NCBI GenBank assembly: GCA_017397315.1
Contig: JAFQJA010000005.1
Location: 41,360-105,359, forward strand
Length of the DNA: 64,000 bases
Source of the DNA: Clostridia bacterium
GTDB taxonomy: Bacteria; Bacillota; Clostridia; Monoglobales; Firm-18
Direction: 5' to 3'
This document shows positions 1 through 8,338 of this stretch, in pieces (within the stretch, counting starts at the first letter, position 1; each line of letters begins with the position of its first letter). The notes under the pieces were generated by a model, which worked only from the letters and a program-made list of their open reading frames with translations, ran no database searches and was not told the origin of the DNA. Position numbers and translations under genes: made by a program.

Positions 1-327
1 ACTTTTTTTAAGCAAAAAAGTAAAGGAATCGTTTGAATTTTCAATCGGTTGCTGGTCTATATATACAATGTTTACAGGCTTGTCAGTTTCTTCTTCATCA
101 AACACAATCGCGTCAGTGCCCGTCAGTATAAGCATAGTAACTTGTTCCCCTTCCTGATAAGATGACGCTGTATAATTAACGGTGATTTTATAATCAAGCC
201 CGCCATTTTCCTCAGTCAAATCAATCTTTCCACAACTTATTGTTGCAGCATACGCAGAGGAAGTCCCTAATAACACTATAGCAAAACATATCAATACCAA
301 AATATTAAGATGTCTATTCTCAAACAT
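1..327 (-). CDS. Secreted protein of unknown function, C-terminus cut off by window edge
   Basis: An ATG at 325-327 opens a frame of 109 codons with no stop, so the gene runs out of the window. Residues 1-27 look like a signal peptide: a short charged start, a hydrophobic core (LNILVLICFAIVLLG) and an AYA-A cleavage site. The visible mature part is acidic and rich in V, I, T and Y, as in beta-sheet extracellular domains, but I recognise no family. A GAGGGGG ribosome binding site lies 8 nt upstream and a good promoter at 369-397. The gene is transcribed away from the htrA unit and separated from it by a terminator. Confidence 0.7.
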   Translation of the reverse strand, partial: MFENRHLNILVLICFAIVLLGTSSAYAATISCGKIDLTEENGGLDYKITVNYTASSYQEGEQVTMLILTGTDAIVFDEEETDKPVNIVYIDQQPIENSNDSFTFLLKKS

Positions 328-368
328 AGAATATTCCCCCTCATTTTATAATACAACAATGCATAATA

Positions 369-397
369 ATTGTAACACAAACCGCATTAAGTTGCAA
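369..397 (-). promoter_or_regulatory. Sigma-A promoter of the truncated secreted protein gene
   Basis: Read on the minus strand: -35 TTGCAA (392-397), 17-bp spacer, -10 TACAAT (369-374), about 40 bp before the start codon at 327. It lies just beyond the htrA terminator, so the secreted-protein gene is probably an independent transcript. Confidence 0.6.
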
Positions 398-430
398 TAC
401 CTTTTCCGTAAATTTGTATTTTCAAAATAT

Positions 431-460
431 AACAAAAAAGCAGTGCTGAAACGCACTGCT
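431..460 (-). terminator. Intrinsic terminator after htrA
   Basis: An 8-bp stem (AGCAGTGC/GCACTGCT, 439-446 and 453-460) with a 6-nt loop is followed on the minus strand by a T-rich run (431-439). It lies 22 nt after the htrA stop. Confidence 0.85.
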
Positions 461-482
461 CTTAACCTATTAGGTTTAACTA

Positions 483-1730
483 TTATTCGGTTTCGTAAGG
501 CTTTTCTTCGCCAAGCACTACCGATATTTCCCTTGTGTCGCCATCACGCACTATTTCAAGAGACATTTTTTCCCCTGCTTTGTGTTTGTTTTTTGCTTTA
601 TCAAGCCCTGTTTTGTCAACAACTTCTACGCCGTCGGCTTTTACGATTATATCACCCGATTTAAGCCCTGCTTTTTCTGCACCACTAAAAGGCATTACTT
701 CTATTACATAAACACCAACCGGCAAATCATAATATGCTGACATTTTCTCCGTTATATCTCTTGTACTGATGCCGATTTGCGGTCTGCCTTTAATATACCC
801 TTGCCCTGTAAGAAGTTCATTAATAATAGGCATTGCCTCGTCTATAGGAATGGCAAATCCCATACCTTCGTATCCGTCAAGAGAAATCTTAACGCTGTTA
901 ATTCCAACAACCTGTCCCGACCTGTTAACAAGAGGTCCGCCTGAATTACCTGGGTTTATTGCGGCATCTGTCTGGATAAGATTATACTGTCTGCCCTCAA
1001 CAGTCATTGTTCTGTTCAGAGCACTGATACAGCCTGTTGTTACAGAGCCGGAAAATTCAAGTCCCAGAGGATTGCCGATTGCTACCGCAAGTTCACCAAC
1101 TTCAAGCTCTGAAGATTTCCCGATTTCCATAACAGGAAGATTGTTTGCGGTAATTTTAATTACAGCTAAGTCCGTTTTGGCGTCCTGCCCTATCACATCA
1201 GCATCATACTCGTCGCCATTGCTTAAAAGAACTCTGATTTTTTTTGCTCCGTCTATTACATGTTGATTTGTTACGATATACCCGTTCTCTTTAACGATAA
1301 ACCCCGATCCAGACGAAGAACTTTCGCTCTGACCGAAGAAAGACATTACAGTTTTTATACTGCTTATTCCTACCACAGAGGGTCCCGCTTTTTTTACAAC
1401 ATCAACTACGGAATTGACACTCCCGCCGTATGTTGCATTGTTTACGGTAGTTCCGCCTGATTGTTGGACAATCTCCAAAGGCCGTTCGAAATACCCTGCA
1501 AATTTAAGTCCTCCGCCAAAAATAACAGCCCCCACCAACATACCTGCAACCAAAGTTGCAACATACTTTACAAACGGATGTTTTTTTCTTACTTTTTTTG
1601 TTTCCGGTTGGGGTGTAACATCTATAAAGTCAGGCTTATATACATCATCTTTTTTATGTTCATAAGGGTGCCAGTTATATGAATACTCGCAACTGTCATC
1701 ATTAACCCTTTTATCAAAATCATCATACAT
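483..1730 (-). CDS. htrA: HtrA/DegP-family serine protease (S1C) with one PDZ domain, membrane anchored
   Basis: A 415-aa envelope protease that degrades or refolds damaged exported proteins. Residues ~1-52 are cytoplasmic and charged, ~53-75 form one transmembrane helix, a trypsin-like domain follows, and a C-terminal PDZ domain covers ~315-405. The catalytic triad is visible: H157 (TNQHV), D187 (KTDLA), S263 (GNSGGP). The ATG at 1730 is chosen over an in-frame GTG at 1739 because AAAAGGAG is 8 nt upstream of it. It sits 65 nt behind a sensor kinase gene. An extended -10 promoter and direct repeats precede it, which suggests control by the adjacent two-component system, as known for CssRS-HtrA or CiaRH-HtrA in other Bacillota. 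That regulatory link is inference. Confidence 0.95.
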   Translation of the reverse strand: MYDDFDKRVNDDSCEYSYNWHPYEHKKDDVYKPDFIDVTPQPETKKVRKKHPFVKYVATLVAGMLVGAVIFGGGLKFAGYFERPLEIVQQSGGTTVNNATYGGSVNSVVDVVKKAGPSVVGISSIKTVMSFFGQSESSSSGSGFIVKENGYIVTNQHVIDGAKKIRVLLSNGDEYDADVIGQDAKTDLAVIKITANNLPVMEIGKSSELEVGELAVAIGNPLGLEFSGSVTTGCISALNRTMTVEGRQYNLIQTDAAINPGNSGGPLVNRSGQVVGINSVKISLDGYEGMGFAIPIDEAMPIINELLTGQGYIKGRPQIGISTRDITEKMSAYYDLPVGVYVIEVMPFSGAEKAGLKSGDIIVKADGVEVVDKTGLDKAKNKHKAGEKMSLEIVRDGDTREISVVLGEEKPYETE

Positions 1731-1751
1731 AATAATCACTCCTTTTACAGT

Positions 1752-1826
1752 ATTATATCATTAAAGAATTTTCTTTTTTTAAACAAAATGTGAACTTATG
1801 TGTTATTTTGTAACGAAAATGTGAAC
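1752..1826 (-). promoter_or_regulatory. htrA promoter with direct repeats, candidate response-regulator site
   Basis: On the minus strand an extended -10 (TGATATAAT, -10 hexamer at 1752-1757) has no recognisable -35. Immediately upstream are two exact 11-bp direct repeats, GTTCACATTTT, at 1816-1826 and 1785-1795, spaced 31 bp apart (three helical turns). Each is followed at 11-12 bp by a degenerate half-site (GTTACA, GTTTAA). This tandem layout is typical of OmpR/PhoB-type activator sites, and the upstream copy lies in the 3' end of the kinase gene. Confidence 0.5.
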
Positions 1827-3208
1827 GAAGTGATGTTATTTTCGCTTGTTACCGTTATCTTCTCTCCGTGTTGAACAATTATGTTTTTAACAATGTAAAG
1901 TCCCAGCCCTACTCCTTTTTTATCACGAAGTCTTGACTTGTCCGTTTTATAAAATCTGTCCCAGATATATTTCAGGTCTTCACCGCTTATTTCTTCCCCT
2001 GTATTTTCTATTTTGACATACACCTTGTTTCCTGAAAGTTGTGTGGAAATCCATAATGTTCCGCACTCTTTTGAAAACTTAACCGCATTATCAATAAGGT
2101 TAATTACAACTCTGGATATGGCTTGCTGGTCAGCTAAAACACCTGTAATCCGACTATCCAGGTCATAATTTACAGCAAGTTGTTTTTGCGAAATATGAGG
2201 TTCGAACTGCATTACGGCATTTTTAAGCATTTCATTGATGTCTGTTTCTGTTATGTTAAGCTTAATTTCACCTGCATCATACTTGCTTGCATCTATAAAA
2301 CAACTGATAAGGTCGGATAATCTGTGTGTTTCGCTCAGTACCACTTTTAAGTATTCTTTTTCTTTTTCTTTAGGAATAGTGTCATCAAGAATTCCCTGAA
2401 CAAAGCCGGATATAGTAGTCATAGGAGTTCTTAAATCATGCGATACATTTGCAAGAAAAGACGCCCTTGACTTTTCCTGCTTTTCCAGTTCTCCTGCCAT
2501 TATGTCAAAAGCATTTCCCAACTCGTCAAGTTCCGAAACTCCGCTTGACAGACCTATTTTTACAAAATTCCCTTTTCCTATTTCTTTTACCGACTCGCTT
2601 AATTCCTTTATCGGTTTTGAAATGTTTTTTGATAAGAAGTACGAAAGTACAAGGGAAAACACTGCTGAAATTCCTACCGAAATAAGAAGCAAAATTATCA
2701 TAGTATAAGTGTCGCTGTTAACTACGGGCATATCAAAAAGCATAGCAACAAAACCGGTGCCTCCGTTTATTGACATAGCCGTAGATACCGCAAGCAACCT
2801 TTCTCCCGTGCCCGGTTTATTAATTACTGTACTTGCATTTTCCTTTTTTCCGGTAATAATATCTGAAAAAGGTTTTACATCAAGCTTGCCACCATAAAAA
2901 CCGTTTATATTTTCGCTGTTGGCAAGAATATTTCCCGAATTATCAGACACAATAATACCGCACTGGTTGGAGGTTGCAATTTTGTTAATATTAATTTGGT
3001 AAAACATATAATTGCTATGACTGTAATTATCAAGCAAAAATGAGGTCAGTTCCTTAACTCTTGTTACCTCGTTTTGCACCTGCTGAGTTTTAGCATTATT
3101 AATATAATGCTGAATTAAAGAAAAGTGCACAGTACCAAGCACCAACACACTCATAAGTAATACGGAAAGACTTAATTTCATAAGTCTGTTAAATATAGTT
3201 TTTGACAT
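1796..3208 (-). CDS. Sensor histidine kinase, HAMP type, membrane bound
   Basis: Two-component sensor of 470 aa. Membrane helices lie at ~11-32 and ~168-191 and enclose an extracytoplasmic domain of about 135 residues. HAMP follows at ~192-245, HisKA with phospho-acceptor H257 (SHDLRTP), and the HATPase domain with N (NLIDNA), G1 and G2 (GVGLGLYI) boxes. The ATG at 3208 is chosen; a TTG start at 3229 would overlap the regulator gene and has no better ribosome binding site. It begins 1 nt after the response regulator stop, so translation is probably coupled. The ligand is unknown. The HtrA neighbour suggests sensing of envelope or secretion stress. Confidence 0.93.
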   Translation of the reverse strand: MSKTIFNRLMKLSLSVLLMSVLVLGTVHFSLIQHYINNAKTQQVQNEVTRVKELTSFLLDNYSHSNYMFYQININKIATSNQCGIIVSDNSGNILANSENINGFYGGKLDVKPFSDIITGKKENASTVINKPGTGERLLAVSTAMSINGGTGFVAMLFDMPVVNSDTYTMIILLLISVGISAVFSLVLSYFLSKNISKPIKELSESVKEIGKGNFVKIGLSSGVSELDELGNAFDIMAGELEKQEKSRASFLANVSHDLRTPMTTISGFVQGILDDTIPKEKEKEYLKVVLSETHRLSDLISCFIDASKYDAGEIKLNITETDINEMLKNAVMQFEPHISQKQLAVNYDLDSRITGVLADQQAISRVVINLIDNAVKFSKECGTLWISTQLSGNKVYVKIENTGEEISGEDLKYIWDRFYKTDKSRLRDKKGVGLGLYIVKNIIVQHGEKITVTSENNITSFTFSLQNNT

Positions 3209-3209
3209 A

Positions 3210-3890
3210 TTACGACACCAACAATTCAAATTTATATCCTACGCCCCATACAGTTTTTAATCCCCAACTGTTAGAGGCACCATCAATTTTACTTCTTATT
3301 CTTTTTATGTGAACATCTACCGTTCTTGTATCTCCATAAAAATCAAACCCCCACACTTTATTTAGCAACTGATCCCTTGTAAAAACTTTATTTGGATTTG
3401 ATGCGAGACAGTACAAAAGTTCAATTTCTTTCGGTGGTGCATCAATTTCTTTCCCTGAAACAAATATCTGATAATTAAGCATATCAACTTTCAAGTTTTC
3501 GTAAGAGATTATTCCTCTGTCATTGGAAACATTTTCGCTTCTTCTGCTTACCGCCTTAATTCTTGCCACAAGTTCTCGGGGATTAAATGGTTTGCAAATA
3601 TAGTCATCTGCTCCTATTTCAAGCCCTGATATTTTGTCCACCACATCTCCTTTTGCAGTCAGCATAATTACAGGGACATTAGAAACCGTTCTTATGGTTT
3701 TGCAAATGGAAAACCCATCGTCGCCGGGAAGCATTATGTCAAGAATAACAAAATCAGGGTTTTGGGACTTAAACAGTTCTATCGCTTTTATACCGTTGTA
3801 CGCAACAAGAACTTCCCACCCCTCTTTTTCAAGATATAGTCTTAAAAGTTCGCAAATGTTAACATCATCATCGACAACCAGTATTCTCAT
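3210..3890 (-). CDS. OmpR/PhoB-family response regulator
   Basis: A 226-aa DNA-binding regulator and partner of the adjacent kinase. The receiver domain (~1-115) has acidic residues DDD at 7-9, phospho-acceptor D51 (VILDIMLPG) and the conserved K in MLTAKG. A winged-helix trans_reg_C domain follows (~130-225) with the DVHIKRIRSKI recognition helix. The start is an ATG with AAGGAGG upstream. It begins 2 nt after the aldo/keto reductase stop, so these genes are one transcript. Probable targets include htrA (see repeats at 1785-1826). Confidence 0.95.
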   Translation of the reverse strand: MRILVVDDDVNICELLRLYLEKEGWEVLVAYNGIKAIELFKSQNPDFVILDIMLPGDDGFSICKTIRTVSNVPVIMLTAKGDVVDKISGLEIGADDYICKPFNPRELVARIKAVSRRSENVSNDRGIISYENLKVDMLNYQIFVSGKEIDAPPKEIELLYCLASNPNKVFTRDQLLNKVWGFDFYGDTRTVDVHIKRIRSKIDGASNSWGLKTVWGVGYKFELLVS

Positions 3891-3892
3891 GC

Positions 3893-4894
3893 TTATCCCT
3901 CCTTGATAATTTCATCAATTAGTTTGAGTTCTTCTTCGCTGAATTTTTTTGAGGTTGAAATCTTAACATTTTCAAGTATCTGTTTTGGAGTTGATGCTCC
4001 CATCAACACACTTGTAACTCCACCTTTGGCAAACACCCAGGAAAGAGCCATCTGTGCCAAAGTTTCCCCTCTTTCTTTTGCAATGCCGTCTAATTTTTCG
4101 ACTTTGTGCAAAATATTTTCAGTAAGATTTTTTTCACTTAAATAAATTCCGCTTTTCTTTATTCTGCTTCCCTTCGGAATTCCTTTTAAATACTTATCCG
4201 TAAGAACTCCCTGAGCCAATGGACTGAAAACAATTACGCCTTTTTTGTGTTTTTCCGCACTTTTTAAAAGTCCGTTGTTTTCTATTGTTCTGTCAAGCAC
4301 AGAATATCTGTTTTGATTAATTACAAACGGGCATTTTAATTCATTAAAAATTTTTACCGCTTCCTCCATTGTTTCACCGTCATAGTTTGAAAGCCCTGCG
4401 TAAAGTGCTTTTCCGCTTTTTACCGCCTGGTCCAGAGCACCTATCGTTTCATAAAGAGGCGTGTCGGGGTCGGGTCTGTGATGATAAAATATATCAACAT
4501 AATCAAGTCTTAAACGCTTAAGACTGTCATCAAGACTGGAAAGAAGATATTTTCTGCTTCCAAAATCTCCGTAAGGGCCCTCCCACATACGATACCCCGC
4601 TTTGGTGCTTATTACAAGTTCGTTTCTGTAACGGGACAAATGGCGTTTCAAAATTCTGCCTATATTAATCTCGGCACTTCCCAAATGGGGAAATCCGTAG
4701 TTGTTTGCCAAATCAAAATGAGTGATGCCGTTATCAAAAGCTGTAAAACACATCTCTTTCATATTGTCAAAATCTTCGTATTTACCGAAATTGTGCCACA
4801 TACCAAGAGAAACTTTCGGCAACCTAAGTCCACTTTCACCGCATTTTCTGTATTCCATATTATTATACCTGTTGCTGTTTGAACTATAACTCAT
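3893..4894 (-). CDS. Aldo/keto reductase, YghZ/L-glyceraldehyde 3-phosphate reductase-like
   Basis: A 333-aa (alpha/beta)8 barrel NADPH-dependent carbonyl reductase. The catalytic tetrad is recognisable as D61, Y66, K98 (STKAG) and H138/139 (YHHRPD). The N-terminal MEYRKCGESGLRLP start is typical of the YghZ/Gpr branch, which reduces glyceraldehyde phosphate or methylglyoxal-type aldehydes; the exact substrate cannot be read from sequence. It is the first gene of a probable unit with the response regulator and kinase. The 40-bp gap upstream contains the palindrome ATAACA-G-TGTTAT, a possible operator. Confidence 0.88.
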   Translation of the reverse strand: MSYSSNSNRYNNMEYRKCGESGLRLPKVSLGMWHNFGKYEDFDNMKEMCFTAFDNGITHFDLANNYGFPHLGSAEINIGRILKRHLSRYRNELVISTKAGYRMWEGPYGDFGSRKYLLSSLDDSLKRLRLDYVDIFYHHRPDPDTPLYETIGALDQAVKSGKALYAGLSNYDGETMEEAVKIFNELKCPFVINQNRYSVLDRTIENNGLLKSAEKHKKGVIVFSPLAQGVLTDKYLKGIPKGSRIKKSGIYLSEKNLTENILHKVEKLDGIAKERGETLAQMALSWVFAKGGVTSVLMGASTPKQILENVKISTSKKFSEEELKLIDEIIKEG

Positions 4895-4934
4895 TGTTAT
4901 CCTCCTTTTAAAAGTATAACACTGTTATTTTTAT

Positions 4935-6347
4935 TTATTCTGCTTTCAAATATTCGGCCAACGCTTTTTTTCCTGTATCCGTAATTGGCTTTATCCACTT
5001 TTTAGATTTAAAATACTTAATACACAAGTATGCTTTCAAATAATCTTCGCTTATGTAGCTGCACAAAAATACCACTACAAACGGAAGTTTGAATACCAGT
5101 GCCATAACAAAGGTGGTGGGCACGGCAACTGCCCAAAGGGTTAACAAATCGTACTGCATACTTTTTTTGGTGTCTCCGCCCGAACGAAAAATACCCACTA
5201 TTGCTACATACGGGATGTTTCGTACAGGCATTTCCAATGCGTAAATAAGCATAATACTTGTTGCGGCAGTAAGGGTTTTTTGCGAAATACTGTTACCCAT
5301 ATTAAAAACACCCACCAGTTTATTGCTGAAAATTATGATGATTGCACTAATCAGAACACTTATTAAAGGCACAAAAATCATAAAGCGTTTTGCATTCAAA
5401 ATGCCTTTTTTAATTTTTCCGCTTCCAATGTCTTTGCCTACAATTACACATGCGGCATTAGTAAAGCCCACAAAAAATGAAATTGCAATGTTTTCGAATG
5501 TACGAAGAATAGAAATTGCCGCCGTATACTCATATCCCATATTTGAAAAAAGTGCATTGTATATAACAAACCCCATACCCCATAGCACTTCATTTACAAT
5601 TACGGGGAAAGAACGCCTGTAAAACTTTTTGACAAAAGAATATTTAAATCCAAAAATTTCTTTTAGAGGTGCGTAAAAGATTTCATCTCTTAACAATCCG
5701 CAAACAAAAAGTATAATAACAGGCCCCGACCACGCAGATATTATTGTTGCCAACGCTGCACCTTTTATGCCCATCTCAGGCAAACCAAAAGAGCCGAATA
5801 TCAGTCCGTAATCCAAAACTGCATTTAATAATGTCGTAAAAAAAGATACAAACATAGGAAGTTTTACTCTGTGGGTAGAACGAAGCACTGTATTAATAAG
5901 CAAATTTATTAAAATAGCAGGGTATGAGTAAGCAACAATTTTCAAATACTCTGTTCCCGCAGTTAAAACTTGGGGCGTTTTGTTGAAAATTCTTATAACT
6001 GCTTCCGGACACAACAAACCTACCGCCATAAACAACAAAGAGACCAAAAGCCCTGACAAAATCGCAACGCTGTATGTATGAATAATACCCCTTTTGTTCT
6101 GCTCACCGAAATACTGGGCAAAGAATACCGACGCCCCGGAACAAATACCAAAAGTAAAAACACTCAGTATCCAACTCCATTGCCCCGCCATACCTACAGC
6201 CGCAAGACTAATATCTCCCAACTGACCTACCATAAGGGTATCAACCAAAGTAAAAGATGCAGTAAGCAGATTCTGTATTCCTATAGGAACTGCAAGGGTG
6301 AATACCTTTTTCCAGAATTTCTTATCATTAAACAATGTATTTAGCAC
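4935..6347 (-). CDS. MATE-family efflux transporter
   Basis: A 470-aa polytopic membrane protein with about 12 predicted helices. The N-terminal MATE signature regions are evident (ASFTLVDTLMVGQLG, and QYFGEQNKRG after the second helix pair), with an internal repeat in the C-terminal half. The family exports cationic drugs and metabolites using Na+ or H+ gradients. The start is GTG at 6347 with GGGAGGG 6 nt upstream. A perfect 10-bp hairpin lies 26 nt before the start. It ends 40 nt before the aldo/keto reductase and may be co-transcribed with it. Confidence 0.92.
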   Translation of the reverse strand: MLNTLFNDKKFWKKVFTLAVPIGIQNLLTASFTLVDTLMVGQLGDISLAAVGMAGQWSWILSVFTFGICSGASVFFAQYFGEQNKRGIIHTYSVAILSGLLVSLLFMAVGLLCPEAVIRIFNKTPQVLTAGTEYLKIVAYSYPAILINLLINTVLRSTHRVKLPMFVSFFTTLLNAVLDYGLIFGSFGLPEMGIKGAALATIISAWSGPVIILFVCGLLRDEIFYAPLKEIFGFKYSFVKKFYRRSFPVIVNEVLWGMGFVIYNALFSNMGYEYTAAISILRTFENIAISFFVGFTNAACVIVGKDIGSGKIKKGILNAKRFMIFVPLISVLISAIIIIFSNKLVGVFNMGNSISQKTLTAATSIMLIYALEMPVRNIPYVAIVGIFRSGGDTKKSMQYDLLTLWAVAVPTTFVMALVFKLPFVVVFLCSYISEDYLKAYLCIKYFKSKKWIKPITDTGKKALAEYLKAE

Positions 6348-6372
6348 TTATGCCCTCCCAATATAATGACAA

Positions 6373-6397
6373 GACTGTAGTATTCCTTACTACAGTC
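6373..6397 (-). promoter_or_regulatory. Perfect inverted repeat in the MATE leader
   Basis: GACTGTAGTA, a 5-nt spacer, then TACTACAGTC. It lacks a downstream T-run, so it is not a good terminator. A TATAAT on the minus strand about 15-20 bp upstream would place it at the mRNA 5' end or over the start site. It may be an operator for a local repressor or an mRNA-stabilising hairpin. The rest of 6348-6573 is AT-rich with no gene. Confidence 0.4.
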
Positions 6398-6512
6398 CCC
6401 AATTAATATTATAATGCTCTTAAAAAACTTTTTAACCTGTTGAAACTGCTATCGCAATTATTCTTTTATCCTATTAAAATAACAGTACTTATACGAAGAT
6501 TATATCACTATC

Positions 6513-6555
6513 CGTAAAAAAAATCAAGCGGAGAATTAAACACAATTCTCCGCTT
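6513..6555 (-). terminator. Intrinsic terminator of the dehydrogenase/transketolase operon
   Basis: A 12-bp stem (AAGCGGAGAATT/AATTCTCCGCTT, 6526-6537 and 6544-6555) with a 6-nt loop, followed on the minus strand by a T-rich tract (6513-6524). It lies 19 nt after the last operon gene. Confidence 0.88.
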
Positions 6556-6573
6556 TTGTTAATAACCGTTTTT

Positions 6574-7389
6574 TTAATCTGCCACTTCTGTAAACTTAAC
6601 TTTGTCAATCCATTTACGCAACCATTTCTCGCTCGGGAATTTTACACCCATTACCGAATTTGCCTCGAAAATCATACCGGCAAGTCGACCTTCTTTTAAC
6701 CATTTTAATCCAAGCTCGCACTGATATTCCATTTGCTCATCGGTGAGCGGACGACCATTGAAAAAGTCAAACATATATATTCCCAAAAACAACTTTTTGC
6801 CGGGGAAAGTCTTTTCCGCGGTTTCAAAAACTTTTTCAAGATTGATAAGGTCTTTTGAATCCCATGTCCATATAGAAATACCATCAATGTATTTGTTAAT
6901 TAGCGCTTCAACGCCTTCTCCCTTTTCCTTTTGCGGATACCAGGTAACATACATTTCGAGATTCTTTTCGGATTTAGAAAGACCTTCTCTTACACTTTTC
7001 AATACGCCTTCTGCGTCATCGGAACAAACGAACAAGTCGTCTAAAAATGCTCCGCATATATTTGGATATTCCTCTGCAAGTTTACAAATGAATTCAGGCT
7101 CATTCCCTGTTCTGAAACCATTTGAACCGCAAGCACCCCAGAAAACCTTATCCAAACGGCAAAAACTTTCTGCATATCCGTATGCCTCTTCTGAAAAAGG
7201 TGCGGGTTCTCCGTCGCAGTTAATAAGGAGCATATTTGGGACATCAAGCATATGTGCCGCTTCAGTGGGAGTAATACGCGACCTGAACAACTGATAGTGT
7301 TTGCGTTCATGTCTGTTAACTCCTATACGACCATCGTCCTGATGTGCTCTTACACCAAAAATCCAAAATTTATCTCTTGCAATAGCCAT
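6574..7389 (-). CDS. Unknown 271-aa protein, barrel-like, in a sugar operon
   Basis: I recognise no named family. The protein is soluble, has no signal peptide, and is rich in aromatic residues. It has acidic clusters (AFLDDLF, ~125-131), a YVTWYPQ segment and DGISIWTWDS, features often seen along the strands of TIM-barrel glycoside-hydrolase-like proteins. The N-terminus (FWIFGVRAHQDDGR) is distinctive. It is the last gene of an operon with a Zn-type dehydrogenase and a split transketolase, so a role in handling an unusual sugar, polyol or derivative is plausible inference. It starts 25 nt after the transketolase C-subunit and ends at a strong terminator. Confidence 0.75.
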   Translation of the reverse strand: MAIARDKFWIFGVRAHQDDGRIGVNRHERKHYQLFRSRITPTEAAHMLDVPNMLLINCDGEPAPFSEEAYGYAESFCRLDKVFWGACGSNGFRTGNEPEFICKLAEEYPNICGAFLDDLFVCSDDAEGVLKSVREGLSKSEKNLEMYVTWYPQKEKGEGVEALINKYIDGISIWTWDSKDLINLEKVFETAEKTFPGKKLFLGIYMFDFFNGRPLTDEQMEYQCELGLKWLKEGRLAGMIFEANSVMGVKFPSEKWLRKWIDKVKFTEVAD

Positions 7390-7414
7390 TAAATATCCTC
7401 CCTGACTGGCAGTC

Positions 7415-8338
7415 TTATTTCTGTATAGCTTCCTTAATCTGTTTTGCTATTCCTTCAGCTGACATACCGAACTGGTCGCGTATCCATTCCTGATGTCCGA
7501 TAAGTGCAACATTTACATCAGGAAGAGCAATTCTTTTAAACACTTTTGGAGAAAGATGTTCATCACAAATAACTTCTGAAACCGCACCGCCAAGTCCTCC
7601 TGACAAGTTGTGCTCTTCAATAGTAATTATTCCACCTGTGTTTTTAGATGCATCAATAATGGCTTCTTTATCAATAGGCTTAATTGTGTGCATACTTACT
7701 ATTCTGCAACTTATTCCTTCTTTTGCAAGGATGTCTGCAGCGTGTACCACATTAAGACCTACAGGACCAGCGAACATAAGGGTTACATCGCTTCCCTCTC
7801 TTACTGTAATTGCTTTTCCGATTTTAAAGTCAACAGGACCGCTGTGAATATCCTTCTCGCCTTTATATCCGCATCTGTAGTAAAGAGGACCGTCATACTC
7901 TATCATAGCATGAGTTGCAGCTACCGCTTCGTAATTATCGCACGGTACTACTACAACCATATTGGGAAGAGCACGCATAATTGCAATATCTTCAGTTGAA
8001 TGATGAGACATTCCTAATGGTCCGTAAGAAACTCCACCGCCGATAATAACGATTTTTACATTTGCGTTATGATAGCAAACATCATTTCTGATTTGTTCCA
8101 AACACCTTAATGTCGGGAAATTTGCTATAGAATATGTAATCGAAATGTTGCCTTCCATTGCAATACCGCATGCAACACCTGTCATATTTTGTTCTGCTAC
8201 GCCAACATTATAATATCTGTCCGGAAAAGCATCACGGAAAGGTTCAATTTCGCCGTATCCAATATCCGCTAAAACCATATGAATACGGGGGTCTTTTTTC
8301 GCAATTTCAAGTAAAGTTTTATTAAATACTGCTCTCAT
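7415..8338 (-). CDS. Transketolase, C-terminal subunit (split)
   Basis: A 307-aa subunit carrying the pyrimidine-binding TPP domain (~1-170, with VGVAEQNMTG supplying the conserved glutamate that activates the cofactor) and the C-terminal transketolase domain (~190-300). It pairs with the N-terminal subunit whose gene ends at the adjacent base, so the two together equal one full-length enzyme. Split transketolases are common in carbohydrate operons of Clostridia and often act on substrates other than the classic pentose phosphates. Confidence 0.93.
   Translation of the reverse strand: MRAVFNKTLLEIAKKDPRIHMVLADIGYGEIEPFRDAFPDRYYNVGVAEQNMTGVACGIAMEGNISITYSIANFPTLRCLEQIRNDVCYHNANVKIVIIGGGVSYGPLGMSHHSTEDIAIMRALPNMVVVVPCDNYEAVAATHAMIEYDGPLYYRCGYKGEKDIHSGPVDFKIGKAITVREGSDVTLMFAGPVGLNVVHAADILAKEGISCRIVSMHTIKPIDKEAIIDASKNTGGIITIEEHNLSGGLGGAVSEVICDEHLSPKVFKRIALPDVNVALIGHQEWIRDQFGMSAEGIAKQIKEAIQK

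Noticed and set aside
769..1266. 165-codon plus-strand frame inside htrA
   Set aside because: Antisense shadow of the conserved protease domain with no start signals.
3208..3229. TTG start for the histidine kinase at 3229
   Set aside because: It would overlap the regulator gene without a ribosome binding site; the ATG at 3208 directly after the regulator stop fits better.
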